From: Planctomycetota bacterium
GTDB taxonomy: Bacteria; Planctomycetota; B15-G4; JADJEK01
Direction: 5' to 3'
Length of the DNA stretch: 64,000 bases
Assembly: GCA_016709145.1 (NCBI GenBank)
Contig: JADJEK010000002.1
Span: 124,001-188,000, forward strand
Part shown: piece by piece, positions 17,825 through 28,160 of the stretch
How positions within the stretch are numbered: position 1 is the first letter of the stretch
Layout of the letters: every line of letters starts with the position of its first letter
The notes under the pieces: model-generated
Told to the model about the DNA's origin: nothing
Databases searched by the model: none
The model's input: the letters and a program-made list of their open reading frames with translations, nothing else
Program-made: the position numbers and the translations under genes

Positions 17825-19293
17825 ACCCGCTCGTCGGACCCTCCGACACGCTGCGCGTGTCGGAACTCGCGCTGTCGATCCAGGCCGCGATGCGGCGATC
17901 GTTCCCGCGTCGGGTTTGGGTGGTCGGCGAAGTGGCCGAGCTCGAGCGTTCGTTGTCGAAGCGCAATTGGTTCTTCACGTTGGCCGAGACCAGCCCGGCC
18001 GATGGCCGGCGCTACAGCCTCGGCGCGGTGTTGTGGCCCGACGAGCAGCGGCGCCTGTTCGGGCCCGGCGGCACGGTGCGCGGTGCGATCGAACCGAAGG
18101 ACGGCATCGAGATCCGCGCGCTGGTCTCGATCGACTTCTACGCGCCGTACGGTGCGCTGCGGCTCGTCGTGCATGACGTCGATCCGGCGTACACGCTCGG
18201 CAAGCTCGCGCTCGAACGCCGACTGTTGATCGAACGGTTGACGAAAGAAGGCGTGCTCGCGCGCCAGCAACGTCACGTTCTGACCGACGTGCCGTTGTCG
18301 ATCGGTCTGATCAGCTCGGCCGACAGCGCGGCCTACAGCGACTTCGTGCGCACGCTGGAGGCGAGCCAGATCGCGTTCCGCATCCTGTTCGTCGATGCGC
18401 GCATGCAGGGCGAGGACACCACGCGCACCGTCGTGACCGGGTTGCGCACACTCGCCCGGCGTTCGCCCGACGTGATCGTGATCGCGCGCGGTGGCGGTTC
18501 GGTGCTCGATCTGTCCTGGTTCGACAAGGAAGACCTGGTGCGTGCAGTGGCCGACTCGCCGTTCCCGGTGTTGACCGGCATCGGGCACGAGATCGACACG
18601 TCGGTCGCGGATCTCGCGGCGCACCGGCAGTTCAAGACTCCGACGGCGGTCGCCGGTTTCCTCGTCGAGCGCGCGCAGGATGCCATGCGTTCGCTCGACG
18701 ATGCGCGGCGCCGCTTGCGAGCCGCGGGCGATTCGATCCGCGACGCTGCGCGCGGGTTGCGCGAGGACGTGATGCGGCTGCGCCACGCCGTGTCGGCGTT
18801 GGTCCAGCGCGAGCGTGCGTTCGTCGGTGGGGTCGCCAAGGACTTGGTGCGATTGCCGATCGCGCGCTTGCTGGCCGAGGCCGGCGTGATCGAGCGCGGA
18901 TTGCTGCGCTTGCGCATGAGCGGCGGTCTCGACCGTGGGCGCGATCGCGTCCAGGACCTCGCACGGCGCCTCGTGCGTGCCGCGATGCAGCGCATTCGCG
19001 AGCACGAGGTCGCGCTGGAGTCGTGCCGCACTCGCGTGCGCTTGCTCGATCCGGCCGCGGTGCTGCGACGCGGCTATGCGCTGCTCGAAGATTCCAAGGG
19101 TCGCGTCGTGACCGACGCGCGCAGGGTTTCCTCAGGTGACCGGATCGTCGCGCGCATGCGCGACGGCCAAATCGCGGCACGCGTCGAACGCGTCGAAGCG
19201 ACTTCCGGAATGGAGAACGTCGATGGCGAAGCGAAAGAGCGGCGGCGACCAGGTCGCGGTCCGAAGCATCCCGGGCAACTTGAAATATGGTGA
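17821..19293 (+). CDS. xseA: Exodeoxyribonuclease VII large subunit
   Basis: The catalytic subunit of exonuclease VII, which degrades single-stranded DNA from both ends. It has an N-terminal OB-fold (about 10-110, with VWVVGEVAEL), the catalytic domain with SSADSAAYSDF, ARGGGSVLDL and GIGHEIDTSVADL, and a long coiled-coil-prone Arg/Ala-rich segment (about 280-430). It has 490 aa. The closing LLDPAAVLRRGYALL segment is typical of the family. Its last 71 bp overlap the start of xseB in another frame. Confidence 0.93.
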   Translation: MNPLVGPSDTLRVSELALSIQAAMRRSFPRRVWVVGEVAELERSLSKRNWFFTLAETSPADGRRYSLGAVLWPDEQRRLFGPGGTVRGAIEPKDGIEIRALVSIDFYAPYGALRLVVHDVDPAYTLGKLALERRLLIERLTKEGVLARQQRHVLTDVPLSIGLISSADSAAYSDFVRTLEASQIAFRILFVDARMQGEDTTRTVVTGLRTLARRSPDVIVIARGGGSVLDLSWFDKEDLVRAVADSPFPVLTGIGHEIDTSVADLAAHRQFKTPTAVAGFLVERAQDAMRSLDDARRRLRAAGDSIRDAARGLREDVMRLRHAVSALVQRERAFVGGVAKDLVRLPIARLLAEAGVIERGLLRLRMSGGLDRGRDRVQDLARRLVRAAMQRIREHEVALESCRTRVRLLDPAAVLRRGYALLEDSKGRVVTDARRVSSGDRIVARMRDGQIAARVERVEATSGMENVDGEAKERRRPGRGPKHPGQLEIW

Positions 19294-19618
19294 GGCGAAA
19301 GAGCGCCTCGAAACGATCCTCGCCGAGATCGAGTCGGCGGAAGTCGACGTCGACGATCTCGCCGAACGCGTGAAAGAGGCCGCCGCGCTCGTGCGCGTAT
19401 TGCACGACAAGCTCACGCGCACGAAGGCCGAGGTCGAGAAGGTCGTTGCCGAGGTCGGAGAGAAGGACGACGACGACGAGGACGAGGAGGATCCGGACGA
19501 GGACGAGGACGAGGATGCCGACGACGAAGACGAAGACGAAGACGAGGAGGACGACGAAGAGGACGAAGAGGGCGAAGAGGACGACGACGAACGCGGTGGG
19601 TCGTCCGACGACGACTGA
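19223..19618 (+). CDS. xseB: Exodeoxyribonuclease VII small subunit with a long acidic tail
   Basis: The XseB core (about residues 18-75, KYGEAKERLETILAEIES followed by DVDDLAERVKEAAAL) is the helical hairpin that assembles on XseA. ATG 19223 has GGAG seven bases upstream, inside xseA. Canonical XseB is about 80 aa; here 131 aa, because residues about 80-131 are almost purely Asp/Glu. The tail is encoded by GAC/GAG/GAA runs. It may mimic DNA or regulate the nuclease, but it could also be a neutral low-complexity expansion. Confidence 0.88.
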   Translation: MAKRKSGGDQVAVRSIPGNLKYGEAKERLETILAEIESAEVDVDDLAERVKEAAALVRVLHDKLTRTKAEVEKVVAEVGEKDDDDEDEEDPDEDEDEDADDEDEDEDEEDDEEDEEGEEDDDERGGSSDDD

Positions 19619-19920
19619 ACATGAACGAATCGGGGGGGCGGACCATCGGTCCGCCCCCCGATTCGTTCACGCGCGAGGTGCGCAGCCGCCGGTCGCGCAC
19701 AACGGCGGAGATCCGGCCAATGGCGGGCCGGCGCGCGTCGGGTTACCGAGCCGTCGCCTGGACGATCCGTTCGGGAGATCGGTGCCTGCAGGCGACGGTG
19801 GCGGGGGTGTCGAGCCGTCGCGGAACAGTCGAAGGGGTACGGCAAAACAACCGCATGCGGAAGCGGCGGCACGATGCATGCTCTCCGACCCGACGAACCG
19901 AGTCGCTTCGGAGGGTCGCC
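19619..19920. other. Intergenic region between xseB and the stress-protein gene
   Basis: These 302 bp hold the large hairpin described separately at 19623-19668. The rest shows no convincing gene or promoter; the only usable element is the ribosome-binding site GGAGG just before ATG 19921. Confidence 0.5.
19623..19668 (+). terminator. Large hairpin after xseB
   Basis: The arm 19623-19644 pairs with 19648-19668 over 21 bp with one bulged G and a 3-nt loop (ATC), starting five bases after the xseB stop. There is no T-run, but its strength and place suggest the end of the long operon that starts near 14343 or earlier. Confidence 0.65.
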
Positions 19921-20397
19921 ATGAGCACGGATTGGAACGTCTCGCGGGTGCTCTGTCCCTGCGATTTCTCGCCGTCGTCGCGCGCGGCTCTGGGAATGGC
20001 TACCTCGATCGCCCGTCGATTCGGCGCGGAACTCATCGTCGTCCATGTCATCGAGCCGCTGCTGTTCCCAGTCGAGTACGGCCTCGTGACGGCGCCGCCA
20101 TTCGACCTCGAGGAACAAGCCGCCGGGAATGCGCGGCGCGAACTGGACGCTCTGCTGGCCAAGTCTGGCCAAGGACTAAGGAGCGCACGCGCCGAGGTGC
20201 TGTTCGGCTTGCCGTGGCAACAGATCCTCGAATGCCAACAGCGGACCGAGGCCGATCTGGTCGTCATCGGAACGCACGGGCACACCGGCTTGAAGCACCT
20301 GCTGCTCGGCAGCACGGCCGAGAGGGTGGTGCGGCACGCAACCGTTCCCGTGTTGACGGTCAAGGGCTGCGACAAGGGCGCGCAGGACGGCAGTTGA
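19921..20397 (+). CDS. Universal stress protein (UspA family)
   Basis: A single 158-aa Usp domain. It has the N-terminal strand RVLCPCDFSPSSRAAL and the ATP-binding signature G-x2-G-x9-G-S/T in the segment GTHGHTGLKHLLLGST, so it is likely of the nucleotide-binding type. A GGAGG lies upstream of ATG 19921. It precedes a two-component pair but is separated by 90 bp, so co-regulation is uncertain. Confidence 0.85.
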   Translation: MSTDWNVSRVLCPCDFSPSSRAALGMATSIARRFGAELIVVHVIEPLLFPVEYGLVTAPPFDLEEQAAGNARRELDALLAKSGQGLRSARAEVLFGLPWQQILECQQRTEADLVVIGTHGHTGLKHLLLGSTAERVVRHATVPVLTVKGCDKGAQDGS

Positions 20398-20487
20398 CCG
20401 GGCGAATCTGCGTCATGCGTGGGAAAAGCACACCAATACGGGTGCGCGGGATTTCCTAGGTCTGTACGAATCGCGAAGGATGTGACT

Positions 20488-21962
<1,475 letters not shown>

Positions 21963-21966
<4 letters not shown>

Positions 21967-23447
21967 TCGAGCCGGTCGTCCCTCAGGAGAGCGTGCGCGT
22001 CCTCGTCGTCGACGACAACCGTGACTTCGCGGACAACGTCGCCGAGCTCGGAGCCTCCGCGGGCTACGAGGCGCGGATCGCGTCGAGCTTGCGCGAAGCC
22101 TTGGGCGTGCTGACGCGCGAAGAAATCGACGTCGCTGTGCTCGACCAACGCCTGCCCGATGGCAGTGGTCTCGACTTCCTGGCCGCGGCGCGCCGTGCGC
22201 AGCCCGACTTGGTCTCGGTGGTCGTCACCGCGTTCGCGTCGCTCGACAACACCGTCGCGGTGCTGAACGAGGGTGCGTTCGCGTTCGTCACCAAGGACCA
22301 GGATCCCGAAGAGCTGCTCGACGCGCTACGCCGAGCGGCCGAGACCGCGCGCTTGAAGCGCGAGAACCGCCGCCTGCGCACGACGCAACAGGGGATCCTG
22401 CGCGCGCTGCCCGACTTGTTGTTGCTCGTGAACGAGCGGCTCGAGATCCAGAGCGTGAATCGCGAGGACCCGCTGTTCTGCCCGGACGACCCTTCCGTGT
22501 TGGGTCGCGTGACGTTGACCGAGGTCGTCGCTCCCGTGATCCGCGAACGCCTCGATGCGGCGGCGCTCGTGCGCGGCGCGCTCGAGCATCACCGCTCGAC
22601 CGAAGCGTCGCTGACCGTGCGCGACGAGTCCGGGACGTCGCGGTTCTTCTCCGTGCGAGCGTCGGTCGTCGCGCAATCGCCGCGGAGTCTGGTCCTGGTG
22701 CAGATCATCGACCTGTCGGACCGTATGCAGCTCGAACGCCGACTCGCGGAGACCGAAGGACTCGCGATGCTCGGACGCATGGCGTCGATCGTCGCCCACG
22801 AGATTCGCAACCCGATCGCGGGTGTCCGCGCGCTCGCGCAGGTGATGCTGAAGCGCCTGCCCGCCGGCACCGAAGAGAGCGAGAACGTGCAGGAGATGCT
22901 GCAGCTCGCCGATCGCATGAGCGCGACGATGGCCGACCTGCTGTCGTGGGCGAAGCCGAAGCACGCCGCGTTGGCCGAGGTCGACGTGGTCGCTCTGTGT
23001 CGCGACGTGGTCCGCGAAGGCCGACGCTGGCCGGCGTCCGAAGGGCGTCACCTCGATCTCGAGCTCCGCGTCGACGAAGCGCACGTGGTCGGGGAGCGGG
23101 ATCGCTTGTTCTCGGCGCTGTCGAACTTGACCGAGAACGCGCTGCACGCGGTTCCCGAGGGCGGTCACGTGGTGGTGCGGGTGTTGGCCGATGCGACGCG
23201 CTGCATCATCCACGTCGACGACGACGGCAAGGGCGTCGCGCTCGACGACGTCGGTCGCCTGTTCGAGCCGTTCTTCACCAAGAAGAAGGGCGGGACGGGG
23301 CTCGGTCTCGCGATCGTGAAGAAGGTCATCGACAGCCACGGCGGAACGGTGCGGCCGGGCAAGGCGCCGCAGCTCGGCGGTGCGCGCTTCACGGTCGAGT
23401 TGCCGCGCGAATCTCCCGCGCGACCGACCGAGGAACCCGACGCATGA
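21963..23447 (+). CDS. Receiver-PAS-histidine kinase, probable partner of the NtrC regulator
   Basis: A soluble 494-aa sensor kinase that begins with its own receiver domain (about 10-125, LVVDDNRDF and VLDQRLPDG). A PAS-like segment follows (about 140-255), then HisKA with the H-box AHEIRNPIAG, and an HATPase domain with NLTENALHAVPEGG and GTGLGLAIVKK. TTG 21963 overlaps the regulator's stop, with GGAG upstream; GTG 21993 is a less likely start. No transmembrane segment is seen, so it senses a cytoplasmic cue or receives phosphate from another kinase. Confidence 0.88.
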
Positions 23448-23449
23448 AC

Positions 23450-23469
23450 GCGGCGGCGAAGAGCCGCGG
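23450..23469. terminator. Short GC hairpin between convergent genes
   Basis: CGCGGC (23450-23455) and GCCGCG (23464-23469) can pair between the ends of the convergent kinase genes. It has no T-run, so any role in termination is uncertain. Confidence 0.3.
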
Positions 23470-23483
23470 CGTCGACGCTTCGA

Positions 23484-24647
23484 TCAAGGCAAGGGGCGCT
23501 GCGGCACGCGCAAGGTGAAGGTCGCGCCGTGCCCCGGATCGGATCGCACGTCGATCGAGCCGCCGTGTGCATTCGCGATGTCGCGACAGAGGGCCAGCCC
23601 GAGTCCGACGCCGTTCGATCGCGTGGTGAACAGCGGTTCGAAGATCTGGGTGTGCAATTCGTGCGGGATGCCGGGCCCGTCGTCGGTCACCGAGAACGTC
23701 GCGACACCATCGGCGAGCTCGGCGCGCAGCGACACCGTGCCGGGCCGTTCGCTGTCCACGATCGCGGCGACCGCGTTGCGCAGCAGGTTCGTCAGTGCGC
23801 GCGAAACGTCGGCGGCGTCGAGCGTGGCGATGGCTTGCGGCGGAACGACGGCCGTGGTGACGGTGACGGAGTCCGGCCGATCCACGTGCGCGATGGCGTC
23901 GGCGACCAATTCCTCGAGCGCGACGCGCTGCAATCGCGGTTCCTTGGTGCGCGCGAACTCGAGCAACTGCGTGCAGAGGTCGGCGGCGTGGCGCGCGGCG
24001 CGCGTGATGCGTTCGACCGGCTTCTGGATCGCCGCGGAAATGTCTTGGGGCAGGCGTTGCTTCAGCAACAGCAGGCTCGTGTTGACCACCCCGATCGGGT
24101 TCTTCAATTCGTGGCTGACGCCGGCCGCCAACTGACCGATCGTGGCCAGGCGCTCGGTGCGGATCAGGCGCGCTCCCCAATCGGACGCGTAGGTCTCGAG
24201 CATCACGGTCAGCTCGAAGTCGAGCAACTTGTCGATCGCGCAGACCGCGCGAATCAGGGTCGCGCGATCCGCGCCCTCGACCTCGATCGCGATGCGATGG
24301 AGGTGGGTGCGCATCGCGTTCATCGCCAGCGGCATGAACCGCTGCGGAAGCCCGACTTGCACGTGGCGGTGTCCGATGCGCGCGCGCTTCTCGACGTAGG
24401 CGTCGTCGTAGGGCGGCTCGAGCAACGAACGCGCCCAATCCCTGAGGGACTCGCGCAGCGAGTCGATCATGCGTTCGTCGCGCAGCACAGGGCGGGCGTC
24501 GGAGTCGTTCAGTACGCGACCGTAGAAGTCGTCGAGCAACCGCTCCTCGTTGCGTGCGAACGCGGGCTGCAGGCGCACCAGAGCCGCCTCGTCGGCCGCG
24601 TCGAAGCGCAAATATGCAAGCGCTCGCGTGCGGAACGAAGGATCCAT
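23484..24647 (-). CDS. Globin-coupled histidine kinase
   Basis: An N-terminal protoglobin-type sensor domain (about 1-160) is joined to a histidine kinase. The globin part has LLDDFYGRVLND and the segment ARIGHRHVQVGLP, where H95 aligns with the proximal haem ligand of globin-coupled sensors (H93 nearby). The kinase part has the H-box GVSHELKNPIG and the ATP lid GVGLGLALCRDIANAHGG. It has 387 aa and is soluble. The likely cue is O2, or NO/CO, at haem. It is the last gene of the recN operon, 4 bp after the pseudouridine synthase. No adjacent dedicated response regulator is seen; the convergent NtrC-type system is a candidate partner. Confidence 0.85.
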   Translation of the reverse strand: MDPSFRTRALAYLRFDAADEAALVRLQPAFARNEERLLDDFYGRVLNDSDARPVLRDERMIDSLRESLRDWARSLLEPPYDDAYVEKRARIGHRHVQVGLPQRFMPLAMNAMRTHLHRIAIEVEGADRATLIRAVCAIDKLLDFELTVMLETYASDWGARLIRTERLATIGQLAAGVSHELKNPIGVVNTSLLLLKQRLPQDISAAIQKPVERITRAARHAADLCTQLLEFARTKEPRLQRVALEELVADAIAHVDRPDSVTVTTAVVPPQAIATLDAADVSRALTNLLRNAVAAIVDSERPGTVSLRAELADGVATFSVTDDGPGIPHELHTQIFEPLFTTRSNGVGLGLALCRDIANAHGGSIDVRSDPGHGATFTLRVPQRPLP

Positions 24648-24651
24648 GCCC

Positions 24652-25464
24652 TCACTCGTCCCCGTCGTCCGGACTCGGTTCGGCCGGCGACGGTTCGGCC
24701 GGTCGCCGCGGCGCGTGGACGCGCGTGCGCGGCACTCGCGGGCCGGCGGTCGCGAGCTTCTTCAGACCTTCGATTTCCTGACGCGACAGCGGCCGCCACT
24801 CGCCGACCTTGAGTCGTCCGAGCGTGATGTCGCCGATGTGCGTGCGCAGCAGGTCTTGCACGTCGAGGCCGACTTTCGCGAACACGCGACGCAGGTGGCG
24901 ATTCTTGCCCTCGCGCAGCGTGACGTGGAGGATCGACATCTCACGGCCGCGCTTGACCACGTTGACGCGAGCGGGCGCGGTGCGTCCCTCGGCGAGGTGG
25001 ACGCCCTTGCGCACTTTCTCCAGCAACTCGGGGGACGCCCGGCCGCGCACGCGCAAGCGATAGGTTTTCTCGACGCCGTAGCGCGGGTGGGTGACCAAGT
25101 TGCAGAACTCACCGTCGTTGGTGAGGATCAGCGCGCCTTCCGAGTCGTCGTCCAAGCGGCCGACGCAGAACACGCGTTCCCCGGCCGGGGTCGGTACCAG
25201 CGCGAGCGCGCTCGGGCGGCCGTTCTCCGGCCGTGCAGAACAGATCGTGTGGGCGGGCTTGAACAGCAGGAAGTAGACCAGCGATTGGGTCTTGATCGCG
25301 TTGCCGTCGACGACGACTTCGTCGATCGCGGGGTCGACCTTGGTCCCGGGTTCGGTGACGGGCTTGCCGTTCACGCGGACGCGACCGCCTTCGATCAACG
25401 TCTCGCAATAGCGGCGCGAGCCCACGCCGCCGCGGGCCATGACTTTCTGAAGGCGTTCCAGCAT
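24652..25464 (-). CDS. Pseudouridine synthase of the RsuA/RluB/RluE/RluF family
   Basis: Isomerises a specific uridine of rRNA. An N-terminal S4 RNA-binding domain (about 1-60, RLQKVMARGGVGSRRYCE) precedes the catalytic domain with GRLDDDSEGALILTNDGE, whose first Asp is the nucleophile, and EGKNRHLRRV. A basic Arg/Pro tail of about 35 residues, as in many RluB proteins, follows. ATG 25464 is chosen because the family's N-terminus begins here. It lies 17 bp after manA. Confidence 0.9.
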   Translation of the reverse strand: MLERLQKVMARGGVGSRRYCETLIEGGRVRVNGKPVTEPGTKVDPAIDEVVVDGNAIKTQSLVYFLLFKPAHTICSARPENGRPSALALVPTPAGERVFCVGRLDDDSEGALILTNDGEFCNLVTHPRYGVEKTYRLRVRGRASPELLEKVRKGVHLAEGRTAPARVNVVKRGREMSILHVTLREGKNRHLRRVFAKVGLDVQDLLRTHIGDITLGRLKVGEWRPLSRQEIEGLKKLATAGPRVPRTRVHAPRRPAEPSPAEPSPDDGDE

Positions 25465-25481
25465 CGTCGTTTCCGTTCCGG

Positions 25482-26312
25482 TCAAGACATCGCGCGCGCG
25501 CGCGTTCGGATCAACTCCGTCGCACCCGTCGGTCTCACGGTGAGAGCACCGCGCGACGCGTGGACGAACTCCCCAGCTTGCAGCACGAGCGCGTCTCGTC
25601 CCAGCGCGAATTCGGCTTGGCCGGAAGCGACGAACCAGATCTCGTCCGATCCGAGGGTGAACGTGCTCGCGTGCGTCCCGTGGACGACTTCGAGGTCGAA
25701 GTACGGACACGTCAACGATCGGGTCAGCATCACGCAAGGCCCGACTCCCATCGGGTCGCGGGCGGCGCGCTCGAGGACCGTGCGCGCTTGCGTCAGATGC
25801 AGCGGTCGCGGCGGCTGCCGATTCCAGTCGTACACGCGCAGCGTGAGGTCGCTGTCTTGTTGGACCTCGAGCAGCGTGCATCCGGCGCCGATGGCGTGGA
25901 TCGTGCCGGGCGGGATGAACAGCAGTTGGCCGCGCAACGGCGTAACTTCGTTCAACAGCGCATCGACGCCGCTGCCGCGTTCCGCGGCGGCGAGGAACGC
26001 GTCGACCGTGACTCCCTCGCGGAGCCCGAGCAGGATGCGGCTCCCCGGCGTCGCGTCGAGCACGTACCACGCTTCGGTCTTGCCGTGCGGCCCGAGCTTC
26101 AACGCGCGTGCGGTCGCGTCGTCCGGATGCAATTGGATCGAGAGGTCTTCGCGCGCATCGAGCAGCTTGACCAGGAGCGGAATGCCCGGTGCCTGGACCC
26201 ACCATTCACCGATGCGTTCGCCGGCGGGGGAGTGCAGCCCGAAGCCGGCGATCCCGTCGCCGCCCCAGGGCCGCGAGCGCGGCGAGCGCTCGAGACGCGT
26301 GAGCGCGCTCAT
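25482..26312 (-). CDS. manA: Mannose-6-phosphate isomerase, class I type
   Basis: Interconverts fructose-6-phosphate and mannose-6-phosphate. Zinc ligands are visible in SIQLHPDD (Q and H), KTEAWYVLD (E) and PPGTIHAIGAG (H). At 276 aa it is the short bacterial form lacking the long helical insert. It begins inside the recN stop (ATGA). Supplying mannose units for surface polysaccharide is a plausible role. Confidence 0.88.
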   Translation of the reverse strand: MSALTRLERSPRSRPWGGDGIAGFGLHSPAGERIGEWWVQAPGIPLLVKLLDAREDLSIQLHPDDATARALKLGPHGKTEAWYVLDATPGSRILLGLREGVTVDAFLAAAERGSGVDALLNEVTPLRGQLLFIPPGTIHAIGAGCTLLEVQQDSDLTLRVYDWNRQPPRPLHLTQARTVLERAARDPMGVGPCVMLTRSLTCPYFDLEVVHGTHASTFTLGSDEIWFVASGQAEFALGRDALVLQAGEFVHASRGALTVRPTGATELIRTRARAMS

Positions 26313-28003
26313 GCGTCGTCCCCGGCTGCTCGATCGAGGAGTTGGCGCGCTTCGCGTCGCGTGACGTCCGACGCGGTGCGGCCGCGCATCATGGCCGCGA
26401 GCTCGGCCTCGCGAGCCGCGGCGTCGAGTGCCTCGACGTGCGTTTCGCTGACGCCCTTGACGACGCGCTTCGCGACGCGCAAGTGCGCCTGCGCGAACGC
26501 GGCCACCGGCGCGAGGTGCGTCACGACGACCACTTGGCGACCCTCGGCGAGGCGACGCAGCACCGACCCGAGCGCTTCGCCGAGCCGCGCGCCGATGCCC
26601 GACTCGATCTCGTCGAACACGAGCACGGGGACGTCGAGGGCCTGGCCGAGAGCGGCCTGCAGGGCGAGCGCGATGCGCGCGTTCTCGCCGCCGCTCGCGA
26701 CTTGCGCCAACGGCTGTTCCTTGTGACCGGGATTCGCGGCGAGCATGAACTCGACGGTCGCGGTGCCGAAGGGCCGTGCGCGCTCGAGCGCGGTGGCGCC
26801 GTCGTGAGCGGTCTGAGTCACGCTGAAGCGAGCTTGCTCCATGCCGAGCTCACGCAAGCGCGCGCGCACCGCGTCCGCGAGCTTCTTGCCGACGCGCTCG
26901 CGCGCCGTGCGCAAGGCGTCGCCAGCGACCGCCAGGGCTCGATCCGCGTGCCCGAGCTCACGCTGGATGCCGTCCAGTCGCAGGTCGGCATGCTCGACGT
27001 CGTCGAGTTCGCGCGCGAGTTCGGCGCGCCGCAAATCGAGCGCGGCCTCGTCGCCGCCGTAGCGATCGAGCAGGCGACGCACGTCGGTCAGTCGTCGCTC
27101 CACGCCTTCGGCCTCGCGCGGGTCCAGGTCGGCGGAACTCGACGCCGCGCGAAATGCACCGACGGCTTCGTCGAGTTCCGTGAGCGCGCGCTCCAGTGCC
27201 GTACGCGCGGGTTCGAGCAAGCCGGCGTCTGCCAGCTCTTGCGCCCGATGGGCGAACCGGCCGATCTGCTCGACGATCGAGCCGTCGGCGTCGTTCAGTG
27301 CGAACACGGCCTCTTGCGTCAGCGTCGAGATCGCCTGCGCGCGATCGAGGATCGCCATGCGGCGTTCGAGTTCGGCCGACTCACCGGGCTTCGGGTCGAC
27401 GGACGCGATCTCGTCCTGCTGGAAGCGCAGGAACTCGATGCGCCGCTGCCGTTCGGACGCGCTCGCCGCCAGCCGCTTCGCTTCGGCCGCGACGGCACGT
27501 GCGTGCTCGTGCGCGATTTCGAAGGCTTCGCGCTCGGTCGAGAGTCCGCCGAACGCGTCGAGCAATCGGGCGCGCTCGCCGGGTTGCTCGAGCGCCACGG
27601 CTTCGCCTTGGCCGATTCGATCGAACAGCCGGGCTCCGACGGCCTTCAGCGTCGCCAGCGGCACCAGCCGCCCGTTGGCGTGGCAGCGGCTCTTGGCGTC
27701 GTGGGCGATCGTGCGCGACAACACCAGTTCGCCGTCGTCGTCGAGAGTGGCCGGCTCGAGCAGCGGCGCGAGCGCGGCATGCAGTCGTTTGGGGACGCGC
27801 ACCAGCGCGGCGACGCGGCAGTGATCGGTGCCGGTGCGCAGTTCGTTGCGTTCGGCGCGATCGCCGAGCAAGAGCTCGATCGCGCGCAGCACGAGCGTCT
27901 TGCCGGCGCCGGTCTCGCCGGTCAATGCATTGAGGCCGGCCGCGAATGGAATGCGCAGGCGGCTCACCAAAGCGAGGTTTTCGATCTCGAGTTCGACGAG
28001 CAT
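26309..28003 (-). CDS. recN: DNA repair ATPase RecN
   Basis: An SMC-like ATPase for double-strand break repair. It has Walker A GETGAGKT (29-36), a long central coiled coil (about 150-380), the signature VASGGENARIALAL in place of LSGGE, Walker B VLVFDEIESGIG, and a VVTHLAPVAAFA switch. The 564-aa length is normal. It is the first gene of a four-gene operon with manA, the pseudouridine synthase and the globin-coupled kinase. Confidence 0.94.
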   Translation of the reverse strand: MLVELEIENLALVSRLRIPFAAGLNALTGETGAGKTLVLRAIELLLGDRAERNELRTGTDHCRVAALVRVPKRLHAALAPLLEPATLDDDGELVLSRTIAHDAKSRCHANGRLVPLATLKAVGARLFDRIGQGEAVALEQPGERARLLDAFGGLSTEREAFEIAHEHARAVAAEAKRLAASASERQRRIEFLRFQQDEIASVDPKPGESAELERRMAILDRAQAISTLTQEAVFALNDADGSIVEQIGRFAHRAQELADAGLLEPARTALERALTELDEAVGAFRAASSSADLDPREAEGVERRLTDVRRLLDRYGGDEAALDLRRAELARELDDVEHADLRLDGIQRELGHADRALAVAGDALRTARERVGKKLADAVRARLRELGMEQARFSVTQTAHDGATALERARPFGTATVEFMLAANPGHKEQPLAQVASGGENARIALALQAALGQALDVPVLVFDEIESGIGARLGEALGSVLRRLAEGRQVVVVTHLAPVAAFAQAHLRVAKRVVKGVSETHVEALDAAAREAELAAMMRGRTASDVTRREARQLLDRAAGDDA

Positions 28004-28102
28004 GGTGGGGAGGGTCCGGCGACGCGTCGATCCTCGGGACGCGGCGAGCGGCCGGAGGATACCAGCCCGTCGAAAAAGAACGGCGAGCGCATGTCTGCAA
28101 CG

Positions 28103-28148
28103 ACGGAACCCGCGGGCGCCTCGGGGGAGTGCGCCGCGCGGGTTCCGT
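28103..28148 (-). terminator. Strong hairpin between the 28161 gene and recN
   Basis: A 12-bp perfect stem (28103-28114 with 28137-28148) extended by five more pairs and one bulge. On the minus strand it starts 13 bases after the stop at 28161. T-rich sequence appears only about 20 bases further on. It probably separates the upstream transcript from recN. Confidence 0.6.
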
Positions 28149-28160
28149 GCGGGAGCTTCG

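Noticed and set aside
19460..19610. GAC/GAG/GAA run, looking like a microsatellite
   Set aside because: It stays in frame with xseB to its stop and codes for the acidic tail. I treat it as coding, though slippage may explain its length.
20422..20456. Hairpin in the leader of the NtrC-type gene (GGAAA/TTTCC outer and GCAC/GTGC inner stems)
   Set aside because: The stems are short with internal loops and match no riboswitch I know. Not strong enough to call.
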